Counted from the stretch's first letter, positions 36,375-48,652 are shown. The stretch is 64,000 bases of DNA from Porogramme epimiltina (GCA_900155495.1 FTLJ01000094.1:62001-126000), one strand, 5' to 3'. Numbers and translations: made by a program. The notes: generated from the letters alone by a model not told the origin.

Positions 36375-38539
36375 CTAACAGCAAATGAACTTGGTCAGTG
36401 AGAGGGGAGTGTAGTATGCGAACGTACTTACCGACAGGCTGTGCTCAGGGACGCGTCGCGTAAAGCCATTCGTAGCGGATGGCTCCGTAGTGACCAAGTT
36501 CAAGTCTATCACTCCGAGCCCGCGCTCCGCAATATCGCGGCGCGAGTTCAGCCTTATTGGACGTCACAGTATGTGTTAGTATCCAGCTCTATTTGTTCTA
36601 TGATAGCGGGATGCTCGGGAAACATACATTGCCATCATAGAAATTGAGTACACTGTCGAAATATGTCAATATATAAGGTTAACACTAGACTCCGGGATCT
36701 CACTTTTAGTAGTGACAGTGAGGAGTCCGATATAAATGAGATTGTTGGGCCACACGACAGACTAGTTGAAAGGGAGCGGAGACCAACTTATTAGACGACC
36801 CGATGTGGATAAATGGAGACTCACGAAGATAAACGTCAAGACGTTGAATATGCTACGAAGCCGTAGAGGAGTTAGCCACCAAGGTACCATCATCGGATGC
36901 AGTGTATTATGTACCCGGTTAGTAGTCCTAATTATCATCGTAAGTGACTGGTTAGAGTTGGCTCCTCAACCACGTTAAAAACCATCCTCACCCGTGTTTA
37001 TAGAGTAGACAATCAAGATGTTGATGATTGAGTCAGTTCTTCAGGAGCACCGTAACCAAGTATGAGAAGGGTGGTAAATTTTGAATAGAAATTCAAGCGT
37101 ACTGTCGGATACCCGTACGACTTCGATGCAAAGAGTGCACTAGAGCCACAACAAGTAATGTATCTGCCAGTGCAGCTGAACCGACTCCTGTAGGGTTTAT
37201 CCACTACTGCAAATATCAGTACGTAGGTAAATGTTCTATTTTGGAAAGACTTACAATGTATTTGCTGCCTGGGATCAAGCCAGGATGACTGAGCCTATGA
37301 ATCAAAAGACAATTTTATGAGGCGCTAAAGACAATGTATAGGGGGGTTGTTACTAGCCCATTGACAAATGAAACTAAACATTGCCATTAGAAAGTCAGTA
37401 ACCCAGATAGCCATTGATTTCGTTTACTAACAGATGGACACCGCTGCAGAGAAATAGTTAGTCGAGACTTGTAATAGGATGATCATTTCGGCGCGAACTT
37501 ACCTGGAACCACCAGAAGTAGTAAACCCTTTTTAACAAGACCATTTGAGCCAAGCTCCGTTGGAGTAACATATCTTAGCTCATTTGCTCACCGCAATTGC
37601 AACAATAGGTCTGAATCTACAGTTGACTGTGGTTTATCAGCGGTCGTCGAAACAGACATTTGCATAGAGTGAGTTAACGTACAGGCGTACACCCGATGCA
37701 TGAAGAACCTAAGAGCACGATAATTAGTTGACTACACGAAACGGGCGCTTATAAGCACTTACATTTGGCAAATCACCATGACTCCGGTCTTTGCTAGCGA
37801 CATCAGCTCCGTTGAATATGCACCCCTGGAGAACTTGGGCATACCGTAGCGAGGGCAAAGCACTTTGGTACGGTCAGGATTGTAACCATTGAGAACATAC
37901 ACAACAATTAAGTCACGCTTACATAAAACGTCCTGAAGAATGATATCAGTGGTAGTAGTTGACTGCCAGACACCGGCCTGTCTATGCCATCACTTACCAA
38001 ACCCCTTTGTCGAGGTCAGCTGGTCGAAAGAAATTGAGGACAAGGTAGTGATAACTACATCATACAGTGGAAGCGTATACCCGCCGGAGTCTGTCGGACA
38101 TTCTGCACATCGCGATAGAAAAAAACGTACCAGAGGTGCATCCCAAGCATGCTATGGATAGTTTCGACCACCCTATGCGAGCAGGTTTGAGCTGGAAAGT
38201 CGAGTTCAGTGGACTCAGACATACAACGAAAATGTGACCTTGGTTCAAAAGATCAGGACAAATGCTCGCAGACTGAATTCAAGATTGCTCACAACTGCCT
38301 TCAGAGTGAATGTGTCATTATACGTGCGGAAATATCGATAACATTGATTGATATTCAACCCATACTGCCTGGAGAGAAGTAAGTTGTGACACACCAGACA
38401 AAGCCCGCGATGCAAGGACGAACATAAGACCTATGAACGTTCCAATGAGGAGCGCACCGCAGGTGTTACCGAGGGATGGTATACCATACGGTGGCAGAGA
38501 AGGGTTGTTTGAGGGAGATAAAGCTGCGGAGGATGTCAT
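36375..38539 (-). CDS. DUF6534 multi-pass membrane protein, copy B
   Basis: Same fungal membrane family as copy A, function unknown. It starts at 38539 with MTSSAALSPSNNPSLPPYG and the first helix GALLIGTFIGLM. The next exons give QYGLNINQCYRYFRTYN, then VTFS and VVETIHSMLGMHLW split by the shared phase-2 intron (38173-38227). They continue with YHYLVLNFFRPADL, AKTGVMVICQMFFMHRVYA, FRPIVAIAV, the signature WINPTGVGSAALADTLL, HSLHRSRTGIR, TDSIINILIVYSINTG, then SIFNVLTFIFV, WPNNLIYIGLLTVTTK and the tail LNSRRDIAERGLG. About 15 small exons, each in frame. The last exon runs to a TAG at 36375 if the GTAAGT near 36432 is not used; the VYANS-type exon just before the tail is not clearly visible. 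It is separated by 3 kb from the divergent DUF6533 gene. Confidence 0.78.
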
Positions 38540-38621
38540 GACTCGGATCGAAGACGGCACAATAAATGTTGGGCGCGACACAACCATGGGTTGGACGGGA
38601 AAGATGGCTCAGAGGAGTCAG

Positions 38622-38629
38622 TATATATA
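38622..38629 (-). promoter_or_regulatory. TATA-like element of DUF6534 copy B
   Basis: The octamer TATATATA ends 83 nt before the ATG at 38539. It is further from the start than in the sister genes, where the distance is about 40-60 nt. Confidence 0.35.
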
Positions 38630-41559
38630 CGTTAAGCTGTACACGTGGGCGATGGCATCCCTATAAAGTTCTTTACCAAGGTGGACCTATGAGCTGCGTC
38701 CGAAGGCAATTGCTGTGCCTAGACGTGCCATCATCGGCTTTTGTTAGATATCGATCACCCTGAATGTTAACGCTGCTTCCGAGTGCCCGGGGAGAACTCC
38801 CGAGTTCAAGAAGGCATAGGCAGAAGCGCTATTTCTGGGGTGATAGTCGCTTCGGTAACGCATGGATGTTAGGTGCAGCGCCGACTCGGAGCGAAAGACC
38901 TGATCTTGATGTTCTAGCCAATAAATGGTCGATCTGGTCAGCAGCCTGCAGATGATAGGGTTTGTAAACACACTGGGGGCTCATGCTCCTGCAGAAATTT
39001 ATGTGACAGATGATTGCGAGAGGCAGCGCACGGCGTGCAGAGTTGCAACCTACCATTTGATTGGGGTACAGTTATGGTGATTGGCATCACGGACAATCAT
39101 AATCAACACATACACGAGGTCGTCCACACCGAACCATATCTACTTCGACTCACGTCGACTTCATCGCATTAGCAACACCTGAAACTCGATCATTAGAAAC
39201 GGGAAATACCGAAAGGTCGCAACCGGGATCAGTATTTACGTACCACAACATCTCTCAAGAGATTTCATTTCCAGACGAAATCATCGAACTCAGGCATGTA
39301 GAACTTCGAAGTCCCTATCTGCTAGTGCTATGCAGTACTCGAGCCTCGTGTCGGCTACAGCGCTCCTGTGGTGTCGTAACTGGGTGGCCGAATGCAAGGG
39401 TGAGAGGCAAGTCGGAGTCTCACGAGTGGACAAGAGAACGTACATGTCGCTAAGAAACGAATGGTTATATCAAGGGACGATCACTCGGCGTAGCCCTTTT
39501 TGGCGGGTACTGCAAGCGTCCACCATTACAGGACTTCTTCGCTACCACTACCAGAGGTTCCATTTTGGTCAGAGACGCTCTCATTGGTCACTCGAACCTC
39601 GACCAGGTGCACGGGGACCTGTGTGAGATGGAGTTGGTAGCAAAAGCGAAAAGGCCTCCAAGCTCTCACCACAGGTTCATCGCCACCCGCGCCTATGGAA
39701 TGCCGCGAGCGCGATGGGCTCACAGATATTTACATCGAGAGGATCACAACTCAGGCTCTTCTTCACAGAGACTCGCGGGTGTTCAGAACTATGAAAAATA
39801 GGGCGAGTCAGCCGCTAGATCTGATGCACAATTTCAGGATTGATCAACTCACGCCGAGCGTAAGGATACCATGCCTGCTGAGAATATAGGGATGCACGCC
39901 TCGTAGTGACGGAATCAATCGCGAAGCAGAACAGGTTTCCGGGCCTTCGAGTACCTGGGGGGCTTATTAGGGAAGGGTATACACTAGGAAGAATGTGGCG
40001 GAGATAAGCCCACAAGTATGAGTGATACAATGCTGCGGTGGGCCATTTATAGGTAACTTGTATCCTCGAATAACATATAACAGGATGTGCACCCCGGAAG
40101 AAGCCCTATGTTCTCGTTATCAATATGGTGTCAGCTGTTCGTCAAGAGGCGTAGGGTCTCACAAGTGTTCAAACGCGCATCGAAGGCGAAGGCCCGCATG
40201 GGAAACTTGGCTCGTCCGGGCGACTCGAAGCCTGAAGGTGGTCCCGACGGCGAAAGCGGCACCTTCGAGTGAGCAACCGGCTCGGGTCCAGACACAATTT
40301 TCCGAAGCATGTGTGCTGCTACGCGAGACAAGGGATATGGTGCGCTCACTTGAGCGGCGGTGGCGTATCTAGATGGATGTATGCGACCAACGATCGTTTC
40401 GCCGACAACATGCGGCATGTGAGCATACTGGCTCCATGGTGATAGTTGCATAGACCTCGGGTGACTCACCGGTAAATTTGATGCTGCGCACCATGCTCAT
40501 AGCACCGAGATAGATGCCCTTGGGGAGCCCAGGGGAGGGTCAGATCTCGCAGGAGAAGTACAGTGTACTTTCGAAGTTTCGCGGCCAATGGCAGAAACCC
40601 TATGACGTAGGTATACGTAAAATCCCTTTCAACGCCTGTTCTTCAATCGCACCTAAGCTTCCATAGGTAGCTCTTTTTTTATCCTTTGAGAGAATGCACT
40701 CGCCTGTTTCAACTTTTCTACGGGCCTCTGTCCGTCGAAATGGGGCAAGCCGCAATGCTCGTCGTATCGTCCGCTGGAACGCCCTCCAAGCCACGCGTTA
40801 CTTCAAGTTTTGATGAATCACGCGTACGAGTCACACTATTGTGACTGGTACGTGACCAAACGTACCGGCAATTGGTCAGGTGACCCCCCACGTGCCTGTC
40901 GAGCGCTCGCACCGCGGTTTCAACAGGAGAACTTTTTGAACGCATTTATTTAGATTAAGTCGAAGGACTAGAGCATGTTCCCTCCCACTTCATCTTTTAC
41001 TTAACTCAACGACTCTGGCGGTCCACCGTGACGCTGCGGGCGATGGTCTCACCGCCGGACCATTGAAGTTGGACTGGAGAAATAGTGAGCCATCATTACT
41101 GTGTTCGAAGCGCACACTGTCCATGCTGCAACCTGAACCCAATCTGACTTCTACCGCTTCCACAGATCACCCATCTTCTTCTGGTGACCCCCTTCACCCA
41201 GTATTCTCACTTCTCACTCTCTCCGGCCTCGTGGTCACTTAGTTTTATCGCAGAGATCTATCCATGGTGTCGTTCAAGCTCATTCCCTCGGGGATGGACC
41301 TCAAGGTTAGCCCGCGACACTGTTTGAAAAATTCAGCATTGTCATTGTCCACCTCTCCGTGCTTCCCTTGCCTTAAGATCGGTGGAAGCGCTCAGCATGG
41401 CACGAGCGCATCATTCCGTAAATCCTGGCTCAAATTTTGAACCTGCCCCATCTTCCGTGCTTGTATTTGTATTGATTACATGTCAACCCTCGCCGTCTTG
41501 ACGGCAGCATGAATGGAGATGGCAGTTCCTGAGGCCTTGTAAACTGCATGATATGGGGA

Positions 41560-41568
41560 TATATAAAT
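41560..41568 (+). promoter_or_regulatory. TATA-like element of the DUF6533 gene
   Basis: TATATAAAT ends 54 nt before the ATG at 41622. It has the best TATA consensus of the series and the same spacing as in the DUF6534 genes. Confidence 0.5.
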
Positions 41569-41621
41569 GAACTCGCCATAGAGCCTCGCTATGATCCCTC
41601 GTCGTGCTCATCCTACTTGTC

Positions 41622-43448
41622 ATGTCTGACGATCCGGCCGCTAGTTCCGACAACACTACAATCGTAGAACAATACGGCAGCTTGTAAGTAGCACACAAGC
41701 GTGGTATGATTAGTTCATTGACACCGCATGACAGCCTCGCTGCAGATTATGCATCTTTGGCTGCCTCAGGTGAGTCATGAATCTTACCGTATGCATATTG
41801 TCCTCAGACACAAAGTGTTTCCTTCGCAGCCCTCGTTTTCTTTGACTACCTCATTACAATGGACGGTGAAATTGACCTATTCTGGAAGCGCAAGTTCTCC
41901 GGCGCAACTGCTCTCTTCATGGCAAACCGATACCTCATCATCGTATTCTCTGGACTATGTCTCGCGCTGATCGGCATCAAGGATACGACCTGGACAAATC
42001 GCGTGAGTCTGCGCTAATTCTCTCATTTTCCCGCTTCTATCGAGAAGTGAAACTTTCGAACCACCTTAGAGGTGAGTTCTCGACTTCTAACTTCGACATT
42101 CTTCACCTTTGCAGAGACGAGCTCCGGGCGCGATGCAGATGTAACGATATAGTATGGACTACTGTTATCGCACAAATTGTCGCAGTGGTAGCTCCTGCAG
42201 GTACGTGCCACATAGACACATGCACACTGTCCTCACAATAAGCCCTCTAGTTTTCTCTGCGAGACGCGCCCTCGCACTCAGTAATTCTAGAATCTTCTCT
42301 TCCCTCGTCCTGCTCATTTCGCTAGGCCCTGTCGGGGCAGACATAGTGCGTGCAATTATCTCTCTCCACAAGTACCTTATGCTAAGAAGATGTGTTTCAT
42401 GTATGCAAATAGGCTCAGCTTGGGCTTGGGCTTAGTGGGTTCGTCGACCCGCTGTTTGGGTGCTTGGTAGAGCACACTGTTCCTTCCTATCTCGTTGAAA
42501 TTGGGTGTGTTCATTTTCATATCCTCTCGGGGTGTCTCACCCCATCTCACGCTTCACTGCAGCCGTGAGTTGTAGTATTTCTCAATGATACCCCGCATCC
42601 ATTGATACCATCTCAGTGACGGTCGCATCTCGAGGATCGCTCATTGTGGCCGATTCGCTCATCGTTGCACTCACCTGGTGGAAGCTGTTTCGCAGCCTTC
42701 CTCCTGGAAAGATGATCCTCGTCCACGGCCACCTCACCCTCACAGAAATATTCTTGCGAGACGGTGAGTACTATACGTCCGCCTAGCACTGTCCTGGAAT
42801 GGAGAAATGCTCACTCCTCTCAGGGACTATTTATTTCCTGTAGGTATACGACTACCTACTACTCCCATATCGTTAGTTATTCGTTGAGGCTGATATTTCA
42901 TGCAGTTTGCTTCTTGTTCTAAATGTCGTGCACTTAATATTCTCTTTGACCTCGGTATATCTCTCAACGACACATTTCAGTGACTAGAGGCCATATTGAC
43001 CGGATCCAATCTAGGTGTTCGACGACACCCCTGGAGACCCTCAAAGTAATATCACAACATTCACAACCCCGTACGCTCACGCCCTCCCCTTCGTCTACTA
43101 CACTACAATCGTTGAAATCTACGCCTGTGGAATTCTAGCCTCACAGCCATCCTCGTCTCTCGCTTCCTCACCAATCTCCAAGAGGCAAACCTCCGCAACG
43201 TCAGGATCGACTCAGATGACCCGCTCTACATCTCGAGCCACCCTGACAATTCCATGCCGAGCTTTGTGGCTGCCCCCGGTGCAGCCAGAATCACTGCTGA
43301 TCCGGTCGGAGGAGATGCCGACAATGAAGTCAGACTTGTGGGAAGGGAGGAAATCGATGGAGGCGCCGAAGCGTTTTCCGGTGGATCGGGGTGTGTGGAT
43401 GAGGAGGCCGCGCGTGTGGATGGGGTTGGTATATTTCAAGCGATGTAG
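41622..43448 (+). CDS. DUF6533-domain multi-pass membrane protein
   Basis: Member of the Agaricomycete DUF6533 family, predicted seven-helix membrane proteins of unknown function. It starts MSDDPAASSDNTTIVEQYGS (41622-41683). The DUF6533 domain follows: LAADYASLAAS, VFFDYLITMDGEIDLFWKRK and FMANRYLIIVFSGLCLALIG. Then come CNDIVWTTVIAQIVAVV, the conserved FSARRALALSNSRIFSSLVL (about 42251-42310), FVDPLFGCLVEH, TVASRGSLIVADSLIVALTW, and a last helix region near 42900. The C-terminal ILTSRFLTNLQEA motif at about 43150 is typical of the family and is followed by a hydrophilic acidic tail ending GVGIFQAM. Each exon is open and bounded by usable splice sites; I did not fix every boundary between 42500 and 43050. 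It is divergent from copy B and ends about 110 bp from the OPT relic. Confidence 0.83.
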
Positions 43449-43559
43449 GATATCTTTTGAAATGAGCTGAGCGTGCATCTGCTACTTCTCTGGACTGCGG
43501 AGGTCACGAGGAGAACTTGAAGCTGTTAGTATCACCAGTGCAAGTATCATTCCCAATCA

Positions 43560-44065
43560 AAACACCCGCGCCCAAAAACGAATCTGGGTGGAACTGCAGT
43601 CTGCCGGTAACGCAGGGGAGTCGAAGTCGGTAGTGCGCGTAATAAACGTGTTGCCCCACCATTGTCAGATAGGGTTTCTCTCCTATTGTTCCGTTTTGCG
43701 GACCCTGCAGGCATGGATATCGGACGATGCCGCCATATCCACTGCGACCACATCATACATCTAGGTCTATGAACAGCCGGAGCACAAATGGTGGGATGCA
43801 TTTAGCAGATCAGAAATGACGGTGGGAGGCGGGTGGGGCACTCACAGTTGTACCACGTCCGAGTCCACCACATTGGCTATAGTCACCGCCACAGACATAA
43901 CGTAGTTGAACGCGAAAGCAACGACTATCGGATCCATGCCGTGCGACTCTCCTCCGACACAGGTGGGGTGAAGGGGCCTGTCCCGCCGGTGATAATGAGG
44001 AAGTCGATGTCGCGCATAACCGACTGCGGCCACGCGTACGGCGGCCCTAGTATCACTGAGTGAAC
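43560..44065 (-). pseudogene. C-terminal relic of a third OPT transporter
   Basis: Minus-strand fragments match the last two large exons of the intact OPT genes but in shifting frames. From the high end: YAWPQSVMRDIDFLIITGG and GTGPFTPP, then in another frame [11 protein letters not shown], then WWTRTWYNC followed by a retained GTGAGT splice donor at about 43855. After an intron-like gap come NGTIG and, in a further frame, QWWGNTFITRTTDFDSPALP. At least two frameshifts and loss of everything upstream show it is dead. Identity is clear from alignment with copy 1 at 3770-4230. The break at the high end lies about 145 bp from tRNA-Glu. Confidence 0.82.
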
Positions 44066-44209
44066 ATTCGGAAGTGTTTGTTACGCGGTTGCTGACGCGA
44101 CAGCGCGACCGCGAAGGAGGAAGAGTCCGTGCGTGAACGGTGAAACCAGGTGATGCTACAACGGTAATTTGAACGATCCTATAATCTTTATGAAAAAGAA
44201 TCATTATAA

Positions 44210-44281
44210 TCCGATATGGTGTAGTGGCTAACATTATCGCCTCTCACGCGATAGCCCGGGGTTCGATTCCCCGTGTCGGAA
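44210..44281 (+). tRNA. tRNA-Glu(CUC)
   Basis: 72 nt, no intron. The acceptor stem TCCGATA pairs with TGTCGGA. The D arm contains GGTGTAGTGGCTAACATTA and the anticodon stem is ATCGC/GCGAT. The loop CTCTCAC gives anticodon CUC (Glu, codon GAG), and the T arm is CGGGG/CCCCG around TTCGATT. The discriminator is A. The internal A and B box sequences are intact. Confidence 0.96.
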
Positions 44282-44282
44282 A

Positions 44283-44287
44283 TTTTT
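44283..44287 (+). terminator. RNA polymerase III terminator of tRNA-Glu
   Basis: A run of five T starts two nt after the mature 3' end of the tRNA. Confidence 0.75.
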
Positions 44288-45137
44288 ACTCGCTTTCTCT
44301 CTTCATAAGAAATGACGTCACGTTACTGTTTCATCAACGAACTTTTCAAATGGCATGATGTCGTTCTTGTCTTGTCTCTGGCCATGGGCAGGCTCTAGCA
44401 TTCAAAAGGCCAAACTCCTCAATCCCCCGCTTTCCCTGTGGCGAATCATTTTCAATCTCGCCCTCTCAGGCTCCCTTTCGCGTCGCCCAACAACTACGGT
44501 TTATCGGTTCCCGGAGTTGGTCGACCCCACTGACCCGGTCGACCCGGAGGTTGATAGTCTCTCCCTGCTATCACACTCAAGGAGTAGCACCGCAAATATG
44601 GCTGCTGGACCGTGGTATGTGTTCTCTTCATCATCTCAGACGCTGCCCACGCCTCAGCTGCTGTGGATCTGTGGGGGGCGGTCTATCCTTGTCGTACATT
44701 CGCCATCCGGGAGTGAAACACTTCCATCTCTTCGAACTCATTCCAACCTTTCGCATAGAGTGACAGGGGTGTTCTTTTTTCAGTGGAAAACCTTCTCCCG
44801 TGGTCCTGGGGCTTAATATCATGTTACAGGTTCAACGTTCAACTGCCGGATCATCGGGTTCCTGGGTCAACTTCTAACGCCGAACATATACTTAGAGAGA
44901 ACTGCGAAACCCGTCCGTTGTCGTCTGTTCATTCTCATGGAGAACGTGATTTTTCGCCAAGAACACGGTCTCGAGACCGGAACTTCCTAACCATGACGGA
45001 ACTCGGGATCTGTGCACTCTGAGTTACTGGCGATCATGCTACCACATTCAACTGAGTTCGGGCTCCGGCGGAGGTGTGTTGGATGCCAACCACGTTAGTA
45101 TGTATGGGTATTAATACTTGCGTTTCATGACAGAACC

Positions 45138-45145
45138 CATATAGG
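45138..45145 (+). promoter_or_regulatory. TATA-like element of DUF6534 copy C
   Basis: CATATAGG ends 52 nt before the ATG at 45197, matching the spacing in sister genes. Confidence 0.35.
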
Positions 45146-45154
45146 CCACGGCGT

Positions 45155-45170
45155 CGACTAGTACTAGTCG
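45155..45170. promoter_or_regulatory. 16-bp perfect palindrome before DUF6534 copy C
   Basis: CGACTAGTACTAGTCG is a perfect inverted repeat without spacer, 26 nt before the ATG at 45197 and just after the TATA-like box. It could bind a dimeric regulator or act at RNA level in the leader. No similar sequence was seen before the other copies. Confidence 0.35.
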
Positions 45171-45196
45171 TACGCACACACCTCTCTACTAGCACC

Positions 45197-47929
45197 ATGT
45201 CTTTCTCTGGTGGATTCCCTTATTCCTCGATTGGTGCTATACCGACGCTCGATAATACCCTTGGCGTGATGTTCATTGGTACGGTTGTCGGCTTGGTGTA
45301 AGTGTATCTGTACAACCCTCAGGATACGTTAGGATTTCGCTGACGTTGACAACAGCCAGTACGGCTGGATACTCCATCAATTCTATCGGTATTTTCAGGT
45401 TTATCGACACGATGAACTATGGCTGAAGTTATTGGTGAGTTAACGATGTCGCAAGATGGTTGTCGGACTGAAATATCTTGTATGTCCTAGGTCGTCACTG
45501 TAATGTTGAGTTCCGAGCTGCTTCTGGAGTGTTTTGACAAGAAATCTGATGGTGCATTTGACAGATTATTTGAGACATTGCACTGCATCGCGAATTTGCA
45601 TTTTTGGTGAGTAACATCGCCGGGACCATAGACCACTGCGATATCGTGGTACACGAACTGTCCTAATTCACGAGACATGATACGTACGGATGGGATACGA
45701 GTAGATTCGGTTCTACCCGTATCCCATCCGTGACGGATTTCTGCCCACTGGCACGAGTATAAGTTAAGTACTTGGGTGCCGATACTTTTGCGCGGGTTGT
45801 GAATGGATCCGTGTATGCTCGCGGGAACGGGGAGTGGACATAATGGGCGGCTGGACTTCCGGATTTGTATTCCCAAAGAGAGCATGCACTCGCTCCATAC
45901 GACCCACCGGGGAAGGCCTGCCTCGTTCTTGGAACCCAATCTCACGATAATCGAGGCCTGGGTTGGGAACGAGGGAAAGCATGAAACTTCAGCTCTTTGT
46001 AAGATAGTCCATACTTTCTAGCCCTCGTCGCACACCGAGGAAGGTGGACATGCACCAGACCCGTTCGTTTATGGGACGTCAGATGCACGGCCGAGCTGGT
46101 GCAGTAGGAAGGCACCCCACAGTAGTAGTTTTCTTCGCTCCTGTCCTCTCCGCACCTCTCACGGGTATTCGCGCGCGTACTCGCGGCGCGCGTATCTAAT
46201 GCGTGTTATTCCCAAATTTCGGATGATCTGATGATGGCCTTACAGCTACTATTATCTTGTCAAGAACTTCTTGAACCTCACAGTATATTTGGATCCGCCG
46301 GTGTGGTAAGTGAATGATTGCGTATTATGTATGAAGGTCATGATGGAGGACATCTGCTCACTAGGTCAGTACTGGTGAGCGATTTGTTCACGTCTTTGCA
46401 GCGGTCACGAGTTGAACACACATCTTCCGGCAGTGTTTTGTCGGGATATCGGTGAGTTACACTGTGCGTGCTGGCGATACTCGCAAATCTACTAATTTAC
46501 CGCGTGTAGGGTTTGACCCTATTCTCTTGCCAAGTGTAGGTGCTCACGTTGATCCGTATCGTTTGTGGAGTCATGTACATCCTACCACTCTCTAATATGT
46601 GGGTAGGTTTTTCCTACGGAGAGTTTACATGAGTGAGTGGTCACACATTCCTACTATTTGAATCGCTCTCTAAGCACATATTGAAGTGGGTCCCAGATGT
46701 CGAAAGGCGGCAATCCTCGCAGTAAGTCTTTGTGCGACTCGTTGTATTGTACTGAGGTGTTGCTGGATAATATAATCCTCTCATACTCTTACCAGGCGTT
46801 CCTGTACATCATTGAGCTGGGTACGTTAACAGTTGGGCGGAAACCTGCACCCCTCGTTGATAAAAACATGCTTTAGGGTTTTCATTCGGTAAGTGTCTTT
46901 TTGGTGCAGCGGATCTCAGGCTCCGGTGACCCCTCTCAAATTTTTGAATAGCGGCTTCTATCCGGGGGTGCGTACATTGTATTTGATTCACTGAGGGTAT
47001 TAATCTTAATCTTATGTGACAGGTTTGTTCACAAGACCCCATTCACAAACAAGAACCAAACATACGTGAGTTCTATATGGCGAGCGTCGAACTGCCCCGG
47101 TATGTAAACATAGTTCACAGGCCCTCCTTTGCGACGCTGGTATCGGAACTGCAGCGTTGGGAGATACGGTTCTCACCATCGCACTGGCGAGGTCCCTTCA
47201 TCGTAGCCGTACAGGTATCAAGCGGTATGCATTTCCCCTTCAGTTTTATCATTCTTTCTGTGGATTGTAACGGGCATGATGAAGGACGGATTCTTTGATA
47301 AATACCCTCATCTTGTACACAATCAATACCGGTGCGTATGTCCCCCCACTGTCGTATCGGAGCGGGAGACTTAGGGTGATTTTAGGCCTTCTTACAGGGT
47401 ACGAAGCTCCTCGAAATTAGGCGGAATCTATAGTGGATCTAACATGCCAACTCATAGCATTGTACATACAATAACCTTCGTTCTTGTAAGTGTAATCTTG
47501 TATCAGCTTTATGGGCAGTTGCGTCCAGAGACTCTTAATTTGGACACCACAATCCCCACAGGTCATGATGGATATCGCCGACTTACTCGACATCGCGTTT
47601 TCTATCGTGTCCGTGAGACGTACATCCTTTTTCAATTCTCTCCACCTACAGCATCTGACCAATTCTCCAGTGTATGCAAACACTTTACTGGCTGTGTGGG
47701 TACCGCAGCGTACATGTTTCTCGTATATTTGCACTCACCGCGGTTTCGCGTCAGACTAAACGTGCGCCACTCTCTAGCGGAGCACGTTCCCGGCACCCTG
47801 TGCCTGAGCGAAATTCGCGTGGCACGTCCCCAAATATCTGCGGGAACAACTACGATGGACAATCCTTACATGACTCAATCAGTGAGGCTTTCTATCTTCG
47901 CCTGTAGTGGTAGCTCACCAGAGACGTAG
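45197..47929 (+). CDS. DUF6534 multi-pass membrane protein, copy C
   Basis: Function unknown. Start MSFSGGFPYSSIGAIPTLDN with first helix GVMFIGTVVGLV, then QYGWILHQFYRYFQVYR. Next are VVTVI and LFETLHCIANLHFW across the shared phase-2 intron (45505-45564), and YYYLVKNFLNLTVYLD. Later micro-exons give GLTLFSCQV, FFLRRVYM, FLYIIELG, VHKTPFTNKNQTY, then the signature GIGTAALGDTVLTIALARS, LHRSRTG (about 47120-47213), TDSLINTLILYTINTG (about 47286-47331), HTITFVL, and the tail VYANTLLAV, LNVRHSLAEHVPG to the stop at 47929. Anomaly: the intron at 45607-46245 is 639 nt, against about 55 nt for the others, and holds a strong hairpin. The exons near 46380-46440 are not fully resolved. Confidence 0.78.
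45686..45731. repeat. Hairpin-forming inverted repeat inside the long intron of copy C
   Basis: A 14-bp arm ACGGATGGGATACG (45686-45699) is matched perfectly by its complement at 45718-45731. An inner GTAG/CTAC pair leaves the loop ATTCGGTT. It lies within the 639-nt intron, the only long intron in the seven copies. Confidence 0.7.
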
Positions 47930-48652
47930 TATGCACCCCAAAGGATTGTTGTGGAGGTAGAAGTCATCAGGGAGAATATCTCTGCCCGAGACATTACCTC
48001 TGCAGGCGGTCATGTGTGAAAGACTCAAATGATAGAAGTAGGATTCACCTGCAATGGACTTGGAACATGTACCCCGGTGCCCTCATGTATTCTTGTATCT
48101 TGGACAGTAGACGAAAGCCCTCGCAGTGGGATAGGCGAGATGTTTACTTTGGTCAATGTAACGCAATACCCTTTTCCCCACGGCAGAACGTGATCATGAC
48201 TCATCCCTCGGCGAATGACTATAAGCAATCGCTCTCTCTTCAGCCCGCCTGGGTGAGGAATGAGAACATCGAGAAGTCTCTGCTGCGAGCATACAGACAA
48301 TCCAAAGGCTGTAGACGATGGGTTCTCTCGTCGAGTTGCACCCCCGCGCTGGTTTCCTCAAGGTCAGCACGCACCCAAAATGGACTGAGGCGCGTCTGTA
48401 GGTGGGGGGTGGACGTCTGGACATGCGAACTGAGTAGCTCTTGCCCAAAGACGACGGGTTCCAACCGAATTGGACAACTCAGCGAGAAGGACGTGCACAA
48501 TGTAGCTCTGGTACTCTCGGTAATTACTACAACGAGGCTGCTCAGTGAGTGGTGAGGTAGTCCTGGTATCATAAACCAACGATAGCAATGCAATCAAACG
48601 CCGACAACTCGAGGGACGCCTACTGGACGACGAAGGGGCGAAGTAAGCTGAT
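47930..48652. other. Intergenic between convergent genes
   Basis: Lies between the stop of DUF6534 copy C and the stop of OMA1 on the opposite strand. Open frames up to 179 codons exist here but show no domain or family match. Two 3' untranslated regions are expected. Confidence 0.4.

Larger units (their letters stand above)
38540..41621. other. 3.1-kb divergent intergenic region, no gene recognised
   Basis: Separates the diverging DUF6534 copy B and DUF6533 genes. Short open frames occur on both strands, none similar to a known protein, and no transposon terminus or tandem repeat was found. It contains the promoters of both genes. Decayed genes beyond recognition cannot be excluded. Confidence 0.4.
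44288..45196. other. Intergenic between tRNA-Glu and DUF6534 copy C
   Basis: No gene is recognised. A 153-codon open frame (44355-44816, +) has no visible domain. The right end carries the TATA-like box and the 16-bp palindrome described separately. Confidence 0.4.

Noticed and set aside
44355..44816. A 153-codon open frame after tRNA-Glu
   Set aside because: No known motif, no plausible partner exons and ordinary composition for non-coding DNA; not listed as a gene.
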